Shown here: one piece after another, positions 53,425 through 63,255 of the stretch | Position numbering within the stretch: the first letter of the stretch is position 1 | Layout of the letters: every line of letters starts with the position of its first letter | Origin: an uncultured Ruminiclostridium sp. | GTDB lineage: Bacteria; Bacillota; Clostridia; Oscillospirales; Ruminococcaceae | Assembly (NCBI GenBank): GCA_910588335.1 | Contig: CAJUQV010000007.1 | Location: 47,589 to 111,588 of the forward strand | Direction: 5' to 3' | Length of the DNA: 64,000 nt | Notes under the pieces: generated by a model | What the model was told of the DNA's origin: nothing | Database searches by the model: none | Seen by the model: the letters and a program-made list of their open reading frames with translations, nothing else | Program-made: the position numbers and the translations under genes

Positions 53425-54672
53425 ATGTCCGATTTGTATCTCCCCGAAATAGTGGGCGGGGGTTACGGGGAGTTCTGGAGATGGCGGGGAAGATACAGAG
53501 TCTGCAAAGGCTCGCGCGCTTCAAAGAAAAGCAAAACAACCGCCTTGTGGTACATAGTCAATATGATGAAATACGAAAGCGCCAACCTATTGGTAATCAG
53601 AAAGGTTTTCAGAACGCTTAAGGATAGCTGCTTTACCGAGCTTAAGTGGGCAATAGGGCGGCTGGGAGCGCAGGAGCTGTGGGAAGTAAAGGAAAGTCCA
53701 CTTGAAATGACCTATAAGCCAACGGGGCAGAAAATATACTTCCGTGGACTGGACGACCCCCTTAAAATAACTTCAATTACGGTGGAAAACGGATGCCTGT
53801 GCTGGGCGTGGATTGAAGAAGCCTACGAAATAAGCAGCGAGAAGGATTTCAATATGTTAGACGAAAGCATAAGGGGAGCGATAGCCGAGGAAAGCGGCCT
53901 TTTCAAGCAGGTTACGCTGACCTTTAATCCATGGAACGAACGCCACTGGCTGAAAAAACGTTTTTTTGACTCGCCCGATCCCGACATTCTGGCTATAACC
54001 ACCAATTATACCTGCAACGAATGGCTGGACGAATCAGACAAGAAAGTATTTGAAAATATGAAAAAAAACGATCCCCGAAGATACCGCGTGGCGGGATTGG
54101 GCGACTGGGGTATAACGGAGGGGCTTGTCTACGAAAATTGGGAGGAAAAAGCCTTTGACTTGGAGGAAATAAAGAAGCTCCCCAACATAAAAACGATTTT
54201 CGGACTTGATTTCGGTTATACAAACGATCCCACCGCATTATTCTGCGGAATGGCGGATCAGGGCACAAGAACCGTCTGGGTGTTCGACGAAATGTATAAG
54301 AAAGGCATGAGCAATGAAGCGATAGCGAGGGAGGTGACGGAAATGGGATACGGGAAGGAGAGGATACGCGCCGACGCGGCGGAGCCTAAAAGCATAGACA
54401 GGCTTTACGATCTGGGGCTTACGAGAATACGCCGCGCGGACAAGGGGCGGGACAGCGTAAATAACGGGATTGATCTGATACGCGGATACCGATTGATTAT
54501 ACATCCGAAATGCGTTAATTTCCTGACGGAGATATCCAATTACACATGGAAAACGGACAGAGCCACCGGAAAATGTCTCAATGTGCCCAACGGGGAATTT
54601 GATCATCTTATGGACGCAATGAGATACGCTGCGGAGGATTTGGGAAAGCCCGACCCGTACAGCTTTGAATAA
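53425..54672 (+). CDS. Phage terminase large subunit
   Basis: 415 residues. The ATPase domain has a P-loop-like CKGSRASKKSKTTALW near 33-48 and a Walker B in CLCWAWIEEAYEI. The C-terminal RNase H-like nuclease has the first Asp in IFGLDFGYTNDPTALF and later Asp in ADAAEPKSIDRL and FDHLMDAMRYA. It matches the PBSX XtmB-type terminase, which drives DNA into proheads. Confidence 0.93.
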   Translation: MSDLYLPEIVGGGYGEFWRWRGRYRVCKGSRASKKSKTTALWYIVNMMKYESANLLVIRKVFRTLKDSCFTELKWAIGRLGAQELWEVKESPLEMTYKPTGQKIYFRGLDDPLKITSITVENGCLCWAWIEEAYEISSEKDFNMLDESIRGAIAEESGLFKQVTLTFNPWNERHWLKKRFFDSPDPDILAITTNYTCNEWLDESDKKVFENMKKNDPRRYRVAGLGDWGITEGLVYENWEEKAFDLEEIKKLPNIKTIFGLDFGYTNDPTALFCGMADQGTRTVWVFDEMYKKGMSNEAIAREVTEMGYGKERIRADAAEPKSIDRLYDLGLTRIRRADKGRDSVNNGIDLIRGYRLIIHPKCVNFLTEISNYTWKTDRATGKCLNVPNGEFDHLMDAMRYAAEDLGKPDPYSFE

Positions 54673-54739
54673 CGCCGATCTTCTGTCCATGTATGCCAAG
54701 GATTGGTATAAACAATAAAACTCACAGAAAGGAGCAGCC

Positions 54740-56209
54740 ATGTACCCCATCTCAGTTCAGCAATACCACCCCCCTTTTCGTCCCTTTACCGACAAGGATT
54801 TTCTTGAAAGCGAAATATCCTCATGGAAGGTCTCCCCCGCCCGCGCCCTGCAAATAAAAGGAACCCTCTACTATCGCGGCGACCACGATATTCTCCGCCG
54901 CCAACGCACGGTAATCGGCGAAAGGGGCGTACCCGAAGAAATCACCAATCTTCCCAATAACAAAACCGTATACAACCTTTACGCCAAAATGGTGACCCAG
55001 AAAGCCAACTATCTTTTGGGAAAACCCTTCGTCCTTCAAAGCGACGACCCCGATTACAATTGCGCGCTGAAAACCGTGTTTGACAAGGAATTTATGCGTA
55101 CACTGAAAAACGCGGGAAAAGCCGCCCTTAACGGAGGAATAGCTTGGCTTTATCCCTATTTTGACGGCGAAAGCAAGCTCCGCTTCCGAATCTTCCCCGC
55201 CTACGAAATTCTCCCTTTTTGGAAAGACAGCGACCACACCGAAGCGGAAGCGGCGGTAAGATTGTACCAAGTTGAGGTATACGACGGAAAAACGCCTTTT
55301 TTACAGGAAAAAGTCGAATTATATACCGAAAAGGGAATTTCCCGCTTTACCTTAAGAAACGGCAGCTTAATACCCGACCTTGACCCCAATAACCGCCCCT
55401 TCCGCCGCCCTTATGCCGTCAGGACAAAACGGGGAAAGGCCGAAGCGGCATATTGCTGGGAAAAGCTCCCGCTTATTCCCATAAAAAGCGGGGAAAGCGA
55501 AATTCCCCTTCTGAAAAAGGTAAAGTCGCTTCAGGACGGTTTAAACCTCATGCTTTCCGACTTTGAAAACAATATGCAGGAGGACGCAAGAAACACGATT
55601 CTTGTCCTTAAAAACTACGACGGAACGAATTTGGGCGAATTTAGGCGCAATTTGGCCGCATACGGAGCTGTAAAGGTAAGATGCGACCGCGACGCGCAGG
55701 GGGGCGTGGATACCTTGGAGGTAAACGTAAATCCCGAAAACTACAAAACAGTGATAACCCTTTTGAAAAACGGAATAGTGGAAAACGCCATGGGGTTTTC
55801 CCGAAACGAGATCCCGTCGGGCGGCTGGAACTCCGGCACTCCGAATCAGCTTAACATAAAGTCGATGTACACCGATATCGACCTTGACGCCAACGATATG
55901 GAAACCGAGCTTCAAGCCGCCTTTCAAAAGCTTTTCCCCTTTGCGGACACATACCTTTATTTAAGCGGAAAAGGAAATTTTTCCAACGCGAAAGCGGAAA
56001 TAATTTTTAACCGCGATATGCTTATAAACGAAACGGAAGCCATTGCCAACTGTATAAATTCCCTTAAGCTTCTCTCCGAGGAAACCGCAATCGCGCAACA
56101 TCCTTGGGTAACCGACCCGCAGACGGAAGCGGAGCGCCTTAAGGCTCAGAAAGCAAACCCCGCGCCCATTCCGCAGAAAAAAAAGAAAGGAACCGAAAAT
56201 GACATTTAA
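54740..56209 (+). CDS. Phage portal protein, SPP1 gp6-like
   Basis: 489 residues. N-terminal ALQIKGTLYYRGDHDILRRQ and NKTVYNLYAKMVTQKANYLLG, then the central FENNMQEDARNTILVLKNYDG and the ENAMGFSRNEIPSGGWNSGT segment are typical of SPP1-type portals. The C-terminus is Lys-rich. It forms the dodecameric ring at the prohead vertex. It has an AAAGGAG site and overlaps the scaffold gene by 11 nt. Confidence 0.92.
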   Translation: MYPISVQQYHPPFRPFTDKDFLESEISSWKVSPARALQIKGTLYYRGDHDILRRQRTVIGERGVPEEITNLPNNKTVYNLYAKMVTQKANYLLGKPFVLQSDDPDYNCALKTVFDKEFMRTLKNAGKAALNGGIAWLYPYFDGESKLRFRIFPAYEILPFWKDSDHTEAEAAVRLYQVEVYDGKTPFLQEKVELYTEKGISRFTLRNGSLIPDLDPNNRPFRRPYAVRTKRGKAEAAYCWEKLPLIPIKSGESEIPLLKKVKSLQDGLNLMLSDFENNMQEDARNTILVLKNYDGTNLGEFRRNLAAYGAVKVRCDRDAQGGVDTLEVNVNPENYKTVITLLKNGIVENAMGFSRNEIPSGGWNSGTPNQLNIKSMYTDIDLDANDMETELQAAFQKLFPFADTYLYLSGKGNFSNAKAEIIFNRDMLINETEAIANCINSLKLLSEETAIAQHPWVTDPQTEAERLKAQKANPAPIPQKKKKGTENDI

Positions 56210-56699
56210 CGAACAGTTAAGGGAGCTGAACCTTACGGAGGAACAGTTAAAAACCATCAACACGGCGCTGAAAGCCGAATATGTGCCCAAAACCGAATAT
56301 GAAAGGCTTTTCGATAATCTTAACGCCGCAAAATCAGAACATAAAAAGAAAACGGAGTTTTTAAAACAATCGGCAGCGGATAAGCTGGAACGGCAGAAAA
56401 GGCTTTATGAGCTTAAACTGAAAGATAACTTAGTGGATATTGCCATCGAAGAAGCGGGAGCCAAAAGCCGCGAAATAGTGCGCGCCCTGATAGATACGGA
56501 AAAGGTGGAGATTAAGGAGGATAAGCTTACGGGGCTTACTCCTCAGCTTACCGAGCTGAAAAAAAACGCCCCCTTTCTGTTTGAGAAAAAGCTTATGTAT
56601 CTCACGGGATATTCTCCGGAAGCTTCGTCGGATCTGATACCCAAGATAAATACGGCGGATATGACTTATTCGCAGGCAGTGGCTTTTCTCGATAATTGA
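56199..56699 (+). CDS. Phage scaffold protein (GP20-like)
   Basis: 166 residues, mostly helical and charged (YERLFDNLNAAKSEHKKKTE; KLERQKRLYELKLKDNLVDI), with a small C-terminal domain. This matches the minor structural GP20 scaffold family that sits between portal and capsid genes and guides capsid assembly. Its start overlaps the portal end. Confidence 0.82.
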   Translation: MTFNEQLRELNLTEEQLKTINTALKAEYVPKTEYERLFDNLNAAKSEHKKKTEFLKQSAADKLERQKRLYELKLKDNLVDIAIEEAGAKSREIVRALIDTEKVEIKEDKLTGLTPQLTELKKNAPFLFEKKLMYLTGYSPEASSDLIPKINTADMTYSQAVAFLDN

Positions 56700-56860
56700 T
56701 TGATTTCGGTAAAAATCCCTTAGCGGTTATCCCCGAACGGTAAAGCTATTGATATAGATCTTAATTTAACGGCTTTTTTCGTTGAAAAGGAGGCGATTAA
56801 AAAAGTAAAGTAATCATACCGAAAAACAAATCCAAACCAAAAAATGAAAGGAAACCGAAA

Positions 56861-57916
56861 ATGTCAAAATTCAACTCAAAAACCTTTAACCCCGAAGCCT
56901 TCGGAACCTACGTAAGCAAAATCCCCAACGTAAACAAAAGCGAGCTTGCCCGCTCCGAAGCGGTTGGCGGAAACGAAAACGCGAAGATTGCCCTGTCGGG
57001 ACAGTCCGGATCTCTCTACGCCCGAATTCCTTATTTCGGAAGAATAACCGCCGCCACTTCCCAGAACAACGACGGCAATACCGATATGACCTCAAGCAGC
57101 ACCACCACCTTTGAACAGGGCTTTATAGTAGCCTCCCGAATGGACAGCTGGACAGAACGCTCCTTCAGCCGCAGCATTACTGCCGGCGCGGACTTTATGG
57201 ACAATGTGGCCGAACAGATAGGCGAGTATAAGCAGGAGGTAAAGCAGGGCATTCTCCTCGCCATGCTCAAAGGCATATTCTCCATGAAAACTGACGGAAC
57301 CGATAAAAGAACGGCTGCCGCCAAAGAGTTTATCGAAGCCCATACCCTCGATATAACCGCCGAACCCGAACCGGAGGTGGGAGCTTCAACCCTTAACCGA
57401 GCGATACAAAAGGCCTGCGGCGACAACAAGTCCGCCTTCACCCTCGTAATTATGCACAGCCGCGTGGCTACAAACCTTGAAAATCTTCAGCTTATGAAGT
57501 ACCTCACCTATACCGATAAGGACGGAATAACCCGCGACCTGGCTTTAGGCTCATGGAACGGCAGAGCGGTGCTGATCGATGACGGAATGCCCGTCGAGGA
57601 GAGCGCGGACGGCAGTCCCCTGTATACCACCTATATTTTAGGCAAGGGAGCAATTACGCTGGAGGACATCGGCGACTCGGTTCCCTACGAAATGAGCCGC
57701 GACGCCAAAACCAACGGAGGTGAGGATACCCTCTACGTAAGAGACCGCTATATCTGCGGCGCGGACGGTCTCTCATTTGAAAAGCCCGCCGATCTGACCG
57801 GCTCCGCCTCCAACGCCAATCTTTCCGACGGGGCGAATTGGACGGTAATAAACGACGGAACAAATTCCGTGCCCCATAAGTCGATAGCTTTATCAAGAAT
57901 AATCTCCAAGGGTTAA
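56861..57916 (+). CDS. Phage major capsid protein
   Basis: 351 residues. NPEAFGTYVSKIPNVNKSEL at the start, then RIPYFGRITAATSQNNDGNT, a helix-rich part (GEYKQEVKQGILLAMLKGIF) and LGSWNGRAVLIDDGMPVEES near the end, as in capsid proteins of PBSX-like and related phages. Position after the scaffold gene supports the call. A 161-nt gap before it carries no recognised gene; AAAGGAAACC precedes the start. Confidence 0.85.
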   Translation: MSKFNSKTFNPEAFGTYVSKIPNVNKSELARSEAVGGNENAKIALSGQSGSLYARIPYFGRITAATSQNNDGNTDMTSSSTTTFEQGFIVASRMDSWTERSFSRSITAGADFMDNVAEQIGEYKQEVKQGILLAMLKGIFSMKTDGTDKRTAAAKEFIEAHTLDITAEPEPEVGASTLNRAIQKACGDNKSAFTLVIMHSRVATNLENLQLMKYLTYTDKDGITRDLALGSWNGRAVLIDDGMPVEESADGSPLYTTYILGKGAITLEDIGDSVPYEMSRDAKTNGGEDTLYVRDRYICGADGLSFEKPADLTGSASNANLSDGANWTVINDGTNSVPHKSIALSRIISKG

Positions 57917-57986
57917 TAAAATTTTACAAAATAAGCGGTTATATCGTCCCGAAATAAAAGGAGGCAAATAACCGGAAAGGAGCTTA

Positions 57987-58382
57987 ATGGAAAAATTAAC
58001 CCGTCTGAACTCCCTGCTGACCGCGTTGGGATTCCCCCCCAATCCGAACAACGACGTTTCTCTTTTGAATTGGGCGTTGGAACAGGCGGAAAACTGCGCA
58101 AGGCTTGAGTTTAATCTCCCCTCAATACCCTCCGAGGCGGAAAAGCCCCTGCTAAACATAGCTGCGGGAGAATATCTGAGAGCGAAAAATACCGTTCCCG
58201 ACAAAGAAAGCATACCGCTTACCGCTTTTCCCACCGTAAAACGCCTTGAGCTGGGAGACACAAAAACCGAATTTGACACCGATAACTTCACCACTCCAGA
58301 ACAGCGTTTTGATTTACTCACCGAGTATCTTATAACGAGCGGAAAAACTCAACTGGAAGGATACAGGAGACTTAAATGGTAA
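57987..58382 (+). CDS. Phage head-tail connector protein
   Basis: 131 residues, helical (LNWALEQAENCARLEFNLPS; EKPLLNIAAGEYLRAKN), as in gp6/gp15-type adaptor proteins that extend the portal. AAAGGAG precedes the start. It overlaps the next gene by 7 nt. Confidence 0.72.
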   Translation: MEKLTRLNSLLTALGFPPNPNNDVSLLNWALEQAENCARLEFNLPSIPSEAEKPLLNIAAGEYLRAKNTVPDKESIPLTAFPTVKRLELGDTKTEFDTDNFTTPEQRFDLLTEYLITSGKTQLEGYRRLKW

Positions 58383-58735
58383 ACGCAAGAAATGCGATAG
58401 AAAGCCTGTATACACATTCCTGCGACATATACGGCTATTTATCGGAGAAAGACGAAGAAAGCGGAATAACAGAGAAAAAAGAAGCCTTGCTGTACAAAAA
58501 CCTTCCCTGCCGCCTGTCCTTTGAGCTTAGCTACCCGCTGGAGCAAACCGATAAAACAGCTAACTCCTCTCAGCGGGTAAAGCTCTTTCTCTCACCCGAA
58601 ATCAATATCCCATGCGGCTGTAAGATTTTTGTTACCGTAAACGGCGAAACAATCTCCTTAGGCTACAGCGGAGAACAAGCGCTCTACCCCACCCATAAGG
58701 AAATACGCCTTAAGCCTTTGGAAAAACACAAATAA
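58376..58735 (+). CDS. Phage head closure protein (XkdH-like)
   Basis: 119 residues, beta-rich: ESLYTHSCDIYGYLSEKDEE, LPCRLSFELSYPLEQTDKTA, KLFLSPEINIPCGCKIFVTV. The order connector then closure protein and the YTHSCDIYG start fit the head completion family. Confidence 0.7.
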   Translation: MVNARNAIESLYTHSCDIYGYLSEKDEESGITEKKEALLYKNLPCRLSFELSYPLEQTDKTANSSQRVKLFLSPEINIPCGCKIFVTVNGETISLGYSGEQALYPTHKEIRLKPLEKHK

Positions 58736-58773
58736 AATCAATTAAAAAACCAAAAGAAAGGAGCGAATAAACC

Positions 58774-59190
58774 ATGGAAAACAAAATCATAAACGCCATA
58801 GCAAAGGCGCTTTCCTCCGAATTCGGCAGCAAGTACACCGTTTACGCCGAAAAGGTAAAGCAGGGGGCGAAAAAACCCTGCTTCTTTATCAGCCCCGAAA
58901 GCGTCTGCGAAATTCCCTTCCCCATGGGACGGTATTTCAGGGAAAACATTTTTTCCGTAAGCTATTACCCCGAAGGGGAAAACAATAACCGCGAGTACGG
59001 AAGCGTGCTGGAGCGCCTGTACCGCTGCCTCGAATATATCTCACTTCCCGACGGCCTTACAAGAGGCAGCCATATGAGCTGTACCGCCGACGGCGAGCTT
59101 CTTAAATTCACGGTGCACTACGATATGTTTGTGTACAAGTCCAAAGAACCGGTTTCAAAAATGGAAAGGCTTCATTACAACCAAAAATAA
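58774..59190 (+). CDS. Phage tail terminator protein (DUF6838-like)
   Basis: 138 residues: MENKIINAIAKALSSEFGSK, then KPCFFISPESVCEIPFPMG and RYFRENIFSVSYYPEGENNN. This matches the small protein before the sheath gene in PBSX-like clusters that is thought to cap the tail at the head side. AAAGGAGCG upstream. Confidence 0.75.
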   Translation: MENKIINAIAKALSSEFGSKYTVYAEKVKQGAKKPCFFISPESVCEIPFPMGRYFRENIFSVSYYPEGENNNREYGSVLERLYRCLEYISLPDGLTRGSHMSCTADGELLKFTVHYDMFVYKSKEPVSKMERLHYNQK

Positions 59191-59214
59191 ACAAAAAAGA
59201 AAGGAAAATAAATT

Positions 59215-60516
59215 ATGGCATTAGGAGGAGGTACCTTTACGGTACAGAACAAACAGCTTCCCGGCGCTTACATCAACTTTGTTTCGGCTTCTTCCGCCAA
59301 CGCGGCATTGTCCGAAAGAGGAATCGTAACCATGCCCCTTAAGCTTGACTGGGGAAGAGAGCGGGAAGTGTTTGAAGTGAATACGGAAAGCTTCCGAAAA
59401 AATTCGCGGGAGATTTTCGGATACGAATACACCCACGATAAATTAAAGGGCTTAAGAGATCTTTTCAAAAATGCCCGAACCCTTTACGCCTACCGCATAG
59501 GCGGTGGAGAAAAGGCCGCCAACTCTTTCGCGAAAGCGAAATACGGCGGCGAAAGAGGAAACGCCCTTTCCGTCGCCATATCCGAAGAAAGCGAAAACCT
59601 TTTCACGGTAAAGACGCTTCTTGACGGAAAAGAGGTGGACATCCAAACCGTTTCGGGAGCAAACGAACTCAGCGGCAATCCCTACCTTGACTTTATCCCC
59701 GAAGCGGAGCTTGCCGCCACTGCGGGAACCCCCTTAAGCGGCGGCAGCGACAAAACCGACACTGACGGCGATTACGCCGACTATCTGAACAAAATAGAAA
59801 GCTTCGGCTTCAACGTAATGGCGGCGAACGTCTCCGACAGTACGCTTAAAGGTATGTTCGCCGACTTCACCAAGCGTATGCGCGACGAAATGGGTATCAA
59901 ATTTCAATTGGTGCTGCACGATTATCCCGAAGCGGATCATATGGGAGTGATAAGCGTCAAAAACAAGGCGACCGACGAAAACGCCCCGAAGGAAAGCCTC
60001 GTCTACTGGGTCGCGGGAGCAGAAGCGGGCTGCGCAGTCAATAAAAGCTGTCAGAACAAACGCTACGACGGCGAATTTACCGTAAACACCGATTACACCC
60101 AGTCACAGCTTAAAGCCGCTTCCGCCGGCGGTGAGTTCGTACTCCACAAAGTAGGCTCCGACATAAGAGTGCTGGAGGACAGAAACACCTTGACAACCAT
60201 TAACGAACAGTTGGGAGAGGTATTCAGAGACAATCAGACGGTAAGAGTTACAGATCAGATCGCCAACGATATCGCGGTGCTGTTCAATACAAAATACTTG
60301 GGAACTGTACCCAATGACAGCGCGGGACGCGTTTCTCTCTGGACGGATATAGTGAAGCATCACGAGCAGTTGAAAAACATAAGAGCCATAGAAAATTTCA
60401 GCGACAGCGATGTGACCGTAACTCAGGGCGAAACCAAAAAATCCGTAGCGGTAAACGACGCGGTTACGGTGGTAAACGCCATGAGCAAGCTTTATATGAC
60501 AGTTAACGTAAACTAA
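59215..60516 (+). CDS. Contractile tail sheath protein (XkdK-like)
   Basis: 433 residues. MALGGGTFTVQNKQLPGAYI is the usual sheath start, followed by PLKLDWGREREVFEV and, near the C-terminus, a DNQTVRVTDQIANDIAVLFN block and the ENFSDSDVTVTQG strand that forms the sheath mesh. It marks the particle as myovirus-type. AGAAAGGAAAA precedes the start. Confidence 0.93.
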   Translation: MALGGGTFTVQNKQLPGAYINFVSASSANAALSERGIVTMPLKLDWGREREVFEVNTESFRKNSREIFGYEYTHDKLKGLRDLFKNARTLYAYRIGGGEKAANSFAKAKYGGERGNALSVAISEESENLFTVKTLLDGKEVDIQTVSGANELSGNPYLDFIPEAELAATAGTPLSGGSDKTDTDGDYADYLNKIESFGFNVMAANVSDSTLKGMFADFTKRMRDEMGIKFQLVLHDYPEADHMGVISVKNKATDENAPKESLVYWVAGAEAGCAVNKSCQNKRYDGEFTVNTDYTQSQLKAASAGGEFVLHKVGSDIRVLEDRNTLTTINEQLGEVFRDNQTVRVTDQIANDIAVLFNTKYLGTVPNDSAGRVSLWTDIVKHHEQLKNIRAIENFSDSDVTVTQGETKKSVAVNDAVTVVNAMSKLYMTVNVN

Positions 60517-60535
60517 AAAAGGAGAAAATGCAATA

Positions 60536-61018
60536 ATGCAGAACAACGTAATTATGCGCGCAAAAGACACCGTATTCGCCGCCCTCGCCGAGTGCTACAT
60601 AACAATAGGCTCCCGCCGCTACAACTTTATGCAGGCCATCAACCTTGAAGCAAAATTCCAGAAGCACAAAACAGAGGTTCCCCTTCTGGGTCAGACGGGA
60701 AGAGGCAACAAGGCCAGTGGCTGGAAGGGAAAAGGCTCCGCCACCTTCCATTACAACACCTCAATTTTCCGCGAGCTTATGATAAGATATAAGGAAACGG
60801 GCGAGGACGTTTATTTTGAGATTCAGATAAGCAACGAGGATAAGACCTCCGCCGCGGGAAGACAGACTATCGTGCTGATAGACTGCAACATAGACGGAGG
60901 CGTGCTTGCGAAGTTCGACGCGGACGGAGAGTATCTGGACGAAGAAATGAGCTTTACCTTCGAGGACTTCAAAATGCCCGAAAGCTTTACGGAACTGGAC
61001 GGGTTTCTGACTAATTAA
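60536..61018 (+). CDS. Phage tail tube protein (XkdM-like)
   Basis: 160 residues: MQNNVIMRAKDTVFAALAEC, EVPLLGQTGRGNKASGWKGK, GSATFHYNTSIFRELMIRYK, ending in ESFTELDGFL. The pattern matches the PBSX XkdM tube family directly after the sheath gene. Confidence 0.92.
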   Translation: MQNNVIMRAKDTVFAALAECYITIGSRRYNFMQAINLEAKFQKHKTEVPLLGQTGRGNKASGWKGKGSATFHYNTSIFRELMIRYKETGEDVYFEIQISNEDKTSAAGRQTIVLIDCNIDGGVLAKFDADGEYLDEEMSFTFEDFKMPESFTELDGFLTN

Positions 61019-61078
61019 AGCCTAAAATGGCGAAGGGCGGGTGGGATGGCAAAAACAAGAACAAGAAAGGAACAAAAA

Positions 61079-61680
61079 ATGTCACAATTCCGACTTTTTA
61101 TGAAACAAAACAAGCAAATCAGACAAAACGTAAAATACCCCGCCGTCTCCTCCCTGAGGGACGAAAGCGGTAATCCCCTGCAATGGGAATTCCGCCACGT
61201 CACCTCCAAAGAGAACGACCTTATAAGAGACGAATGCACTTCCGAAATCCCCATAGCGGGAAAACCAAATATGTACCGTCCCAAGCTTAACGCATCCCTC
61301 TATCTCCGAAAGCTTATCGCCGCCTCGGTGGTTTATCCCGACCTCTACGACACGGAGCTTCAGGACAGCTACGGCGTAAAGTCACCGGAGGAGCTTATCT
61401 GCGCCATGGCCGACGAACCGGGCGAATACGGCGAGCTGGCCGCCTTTGTTCAAAAGCTGAACGGCTTCGACATATCCCTTGAGGAAAAGGCGGAACAGGC
61501 AAAAAACTGATAAACGGGGGCGACGGCGAAGCCAATTACGCTTATTACGCTCTCCACAAGCTTAATATTCTCCCCTCCGTATTCGCGGAAATGGAAGAAA
61601 ACGAAAAAGCCTTTGTGATAGCCGCGATAAGAATAAGACTTGAAGACGAAAAACGCAATGGGGACAAAAGGAGAAAATAA
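61079..61680 (+). CDS. Tail assembly chaperone (XkdN-like) with programmed -1 frameshift
   Basis: The zero frame, from ATG 61079 (GAAAGGAAC upstream), makes 143 residues (FRHVTSKENDLIRDECTSEI; YLRKLIAASVVYPDLYDTEL) and stops at 61508-61510. Exactly before the stop lies the slippery heptamer A AAA AAC (61501-61507), in phase with AAA AAC. A -1 shift there continues for 57 codons (NYAYYALHKLNILPSVFAEM...EKAFVIAAIRIRLEDEK) to the stop at 61678, giving about 200 residues. This gpG/gpGT-like pair of short and long chaperones is the normal arrangement between tube and tape-measure genes. Confidence 0.9.
61501..61507 (+). promoter_or_regulatory. -1 ribosomal frameshift slippery site
   Basis: AAAAAAC in the right phase (A AAA AAC), followed directly by TGATAA and a GC-rich stretch. 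Confidence 0.88.
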
Positions 61681-61684
61681 ACCG

Positions 61685-63241
61685 ATGAACATTTACAGAC
61701 AACAGTCATTCCTTTATTCCGCCCCGCAAAGCGCCGTCATAAAAAACTTCAATACCGCCGCCTCCGTCCTCAGCTTATCCGAAATTTTTGATACTATACC
61801 CATAAACAGCCTTTACCCAGCATTTCTTACCGGAGCCGTAAACGCCTATTTTAACGAACCAGCGGCGAAATCGCCCGCAGTGCCCGTAAACGGGCAGAAG
61901 CTTTTGGCTCCCAGATTATCCGATGAATCCCGCGACGCTCTTAACGCCTCTCAAATACCTAATATCACTCAAATCCCCGGATTTAACCGAATTTCCAAAA
62001 CCGTGCTCCCGATTTTCCCTTTGCCCCGCCAGTATACGAAAATGCCCAATGGGGTGAGCAAAAACGCCCAACCGATAAATAAAAGCGCCGATAATACGGT
62101 TTACGAAAAAAACATATCCCTCCCGCCACAAAAGAAAAAACGCCGCTTATCCGATCCCCGCCTTATAAAATTGGTATTCGGCGCTTCACAGCACATAACC
62201 GGCCCCGAACGGATTACCGCCATTACGCCTCTCCATTCGTCCCGACTTCGTGAGGTAACCGGCAATACCCATTCCCTGCAAACACACGCCGTTGCTCCGA
62301 TTTTACGAATCAATCCGTTTAATCACCTCCGCCTTTTAAATTGCCGCTCACAAACAGACTTGAAAACATGCTCGGAAATAGAATCAAAAATAGGATCGGA
62401 AATCTATTCGCAAACAGGTTTGACAATTGACCCGAAAATCGGATTCAACATTGACCCCAAAACAATAAATCCGGTTTTCACAAACGTGAATTTCGTTTTT
62501 CCCTCAGCAATTTCAAGCCGAGCCGAAACCGATTCCGAAAAATTCCGCCACGTTTGCGAACAGGCTTCATACGGCGGTAATTTGGATTCCGCGCCCGTTA
62601 AAACATACGTTTCTTCTGCATACTCGCCGTATTCGCTTAACGCAGCAAATACAGAACGATTTCCCCACGATGCGACTGTATTCTCGGCAGACTCAACAAG
62701 CTTATACGAAAAAAACGCAATTACATTAAGAAACCCGGATGTAATCGAACCGAATCGGATTAAAAGCAGCCTTAAAGCGCCGTATTATCCAACCAATTCC
62801 GAAGCGGAAAACACGTTGTCCGCCCCGAATCCGACAGCCCAGTCAAAAGAAAAAGCAAAGCGGACTTTTTTTCCCGCCGAATCCGTTTATACGAAACAAG
62901 CCCAATTTATCGGCGGCGAAATCTTTTTTTTAAACAATTTTACCGCTCCGCTTACCGAAAAAAGTTTTTTTCTCACGGAAAACGCAGTGTCGGAATCAAA
63001 GACAACGCTCACGGAAAATGAAATACTTACCATCACGGCAAACGGCGGCGAGTTATCGGAAACACCCGTCAAAGACAACATAATTCAAACAATTGCGGTA
63101 CAAAATGTCAGGGACGATAAAAAGAAATCCGACATCTTTGAAAAATTCTCCCAAAAGGAATTACTTGAAGATATTCTTGCCGCGCTGGCGGAAGCCTTTG
63201 CGGAAACTGCGGCGGTAAGTACGGAAGGCTTTCACGATTAG
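61685..63241 (+). CDS. Unrecognised 518-aa protein in the tape-measure position
   Basis: 518 residues from ATG 61685 (GGAGAAAATAAACCG upstream). It occupies the place of the tape measure (XkdO) gene between the tail chaperone and XkdP. However, it is unlike tape measures: no long coiled coils and no hydrophobic segments; instead it is rich in Asn, Ser, Thr, Pro and Ile with short repeats (IGSEIYSQTGLTIDPKIGF, NIDPKTINPVF). Only the last ~45 residues are helical (SQKELLEDILAALAEAFAET), as in the C-terminus of some tail proteins. It may be a divergent tape measure, a cargo or an accessory protein; I cannot decide. Confidence 0.5.
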   Translation: MNIYRQQSFLYSAPQSAVIKNFNTAASVLSLSEIFDTIPINSLYPAFLTGAVNAYFNEPAAKSPAVPVNGQKLLAPRLSDESRDALNASQIPNITQIPGFNRISKTVLPIFPLPRQYTKMPNGVSKNAQPINKSADNTVYEKNISLPPQKKKRRLSDPRLIKLVFGASQHITGPERITAITPLHSSRLREVTGNTHSLQTHAVAPILRINPFNHLRLLNCRSQTDLKTCSEIESKIGSEIYSQTGLTIDPKIGFNIDPKTINPVFTNVNFVFPSAISSRAETDSEKFRHVCEQASYGGNLDSAPVKTYVSSAYSPYSLNAANTERFPHDATVFSADSTSLYEKNAITLRNPDVIEPNRIKSSLKAPYYPTNSEAENTLSAPNPTAQSKEKAKRTFFPAESVYTKQAQFIGGEIFFLNNFTAPLTEKSFFLTENAVSESKTTLTENEILTITANGGELSETPVKDNIIQTIAVQNVRDDKKKSDIFEKFSQKELLEDILAALAEAFAETAAVSTEGFHD

Positions 63242-63255
63242 AAAGGAAGAACCGA

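Noticed and set aside
61450..61692. 80-codon minus frame over the tail chaperone end
   Set aside because: It is antisense to the well-supported -1 frame.
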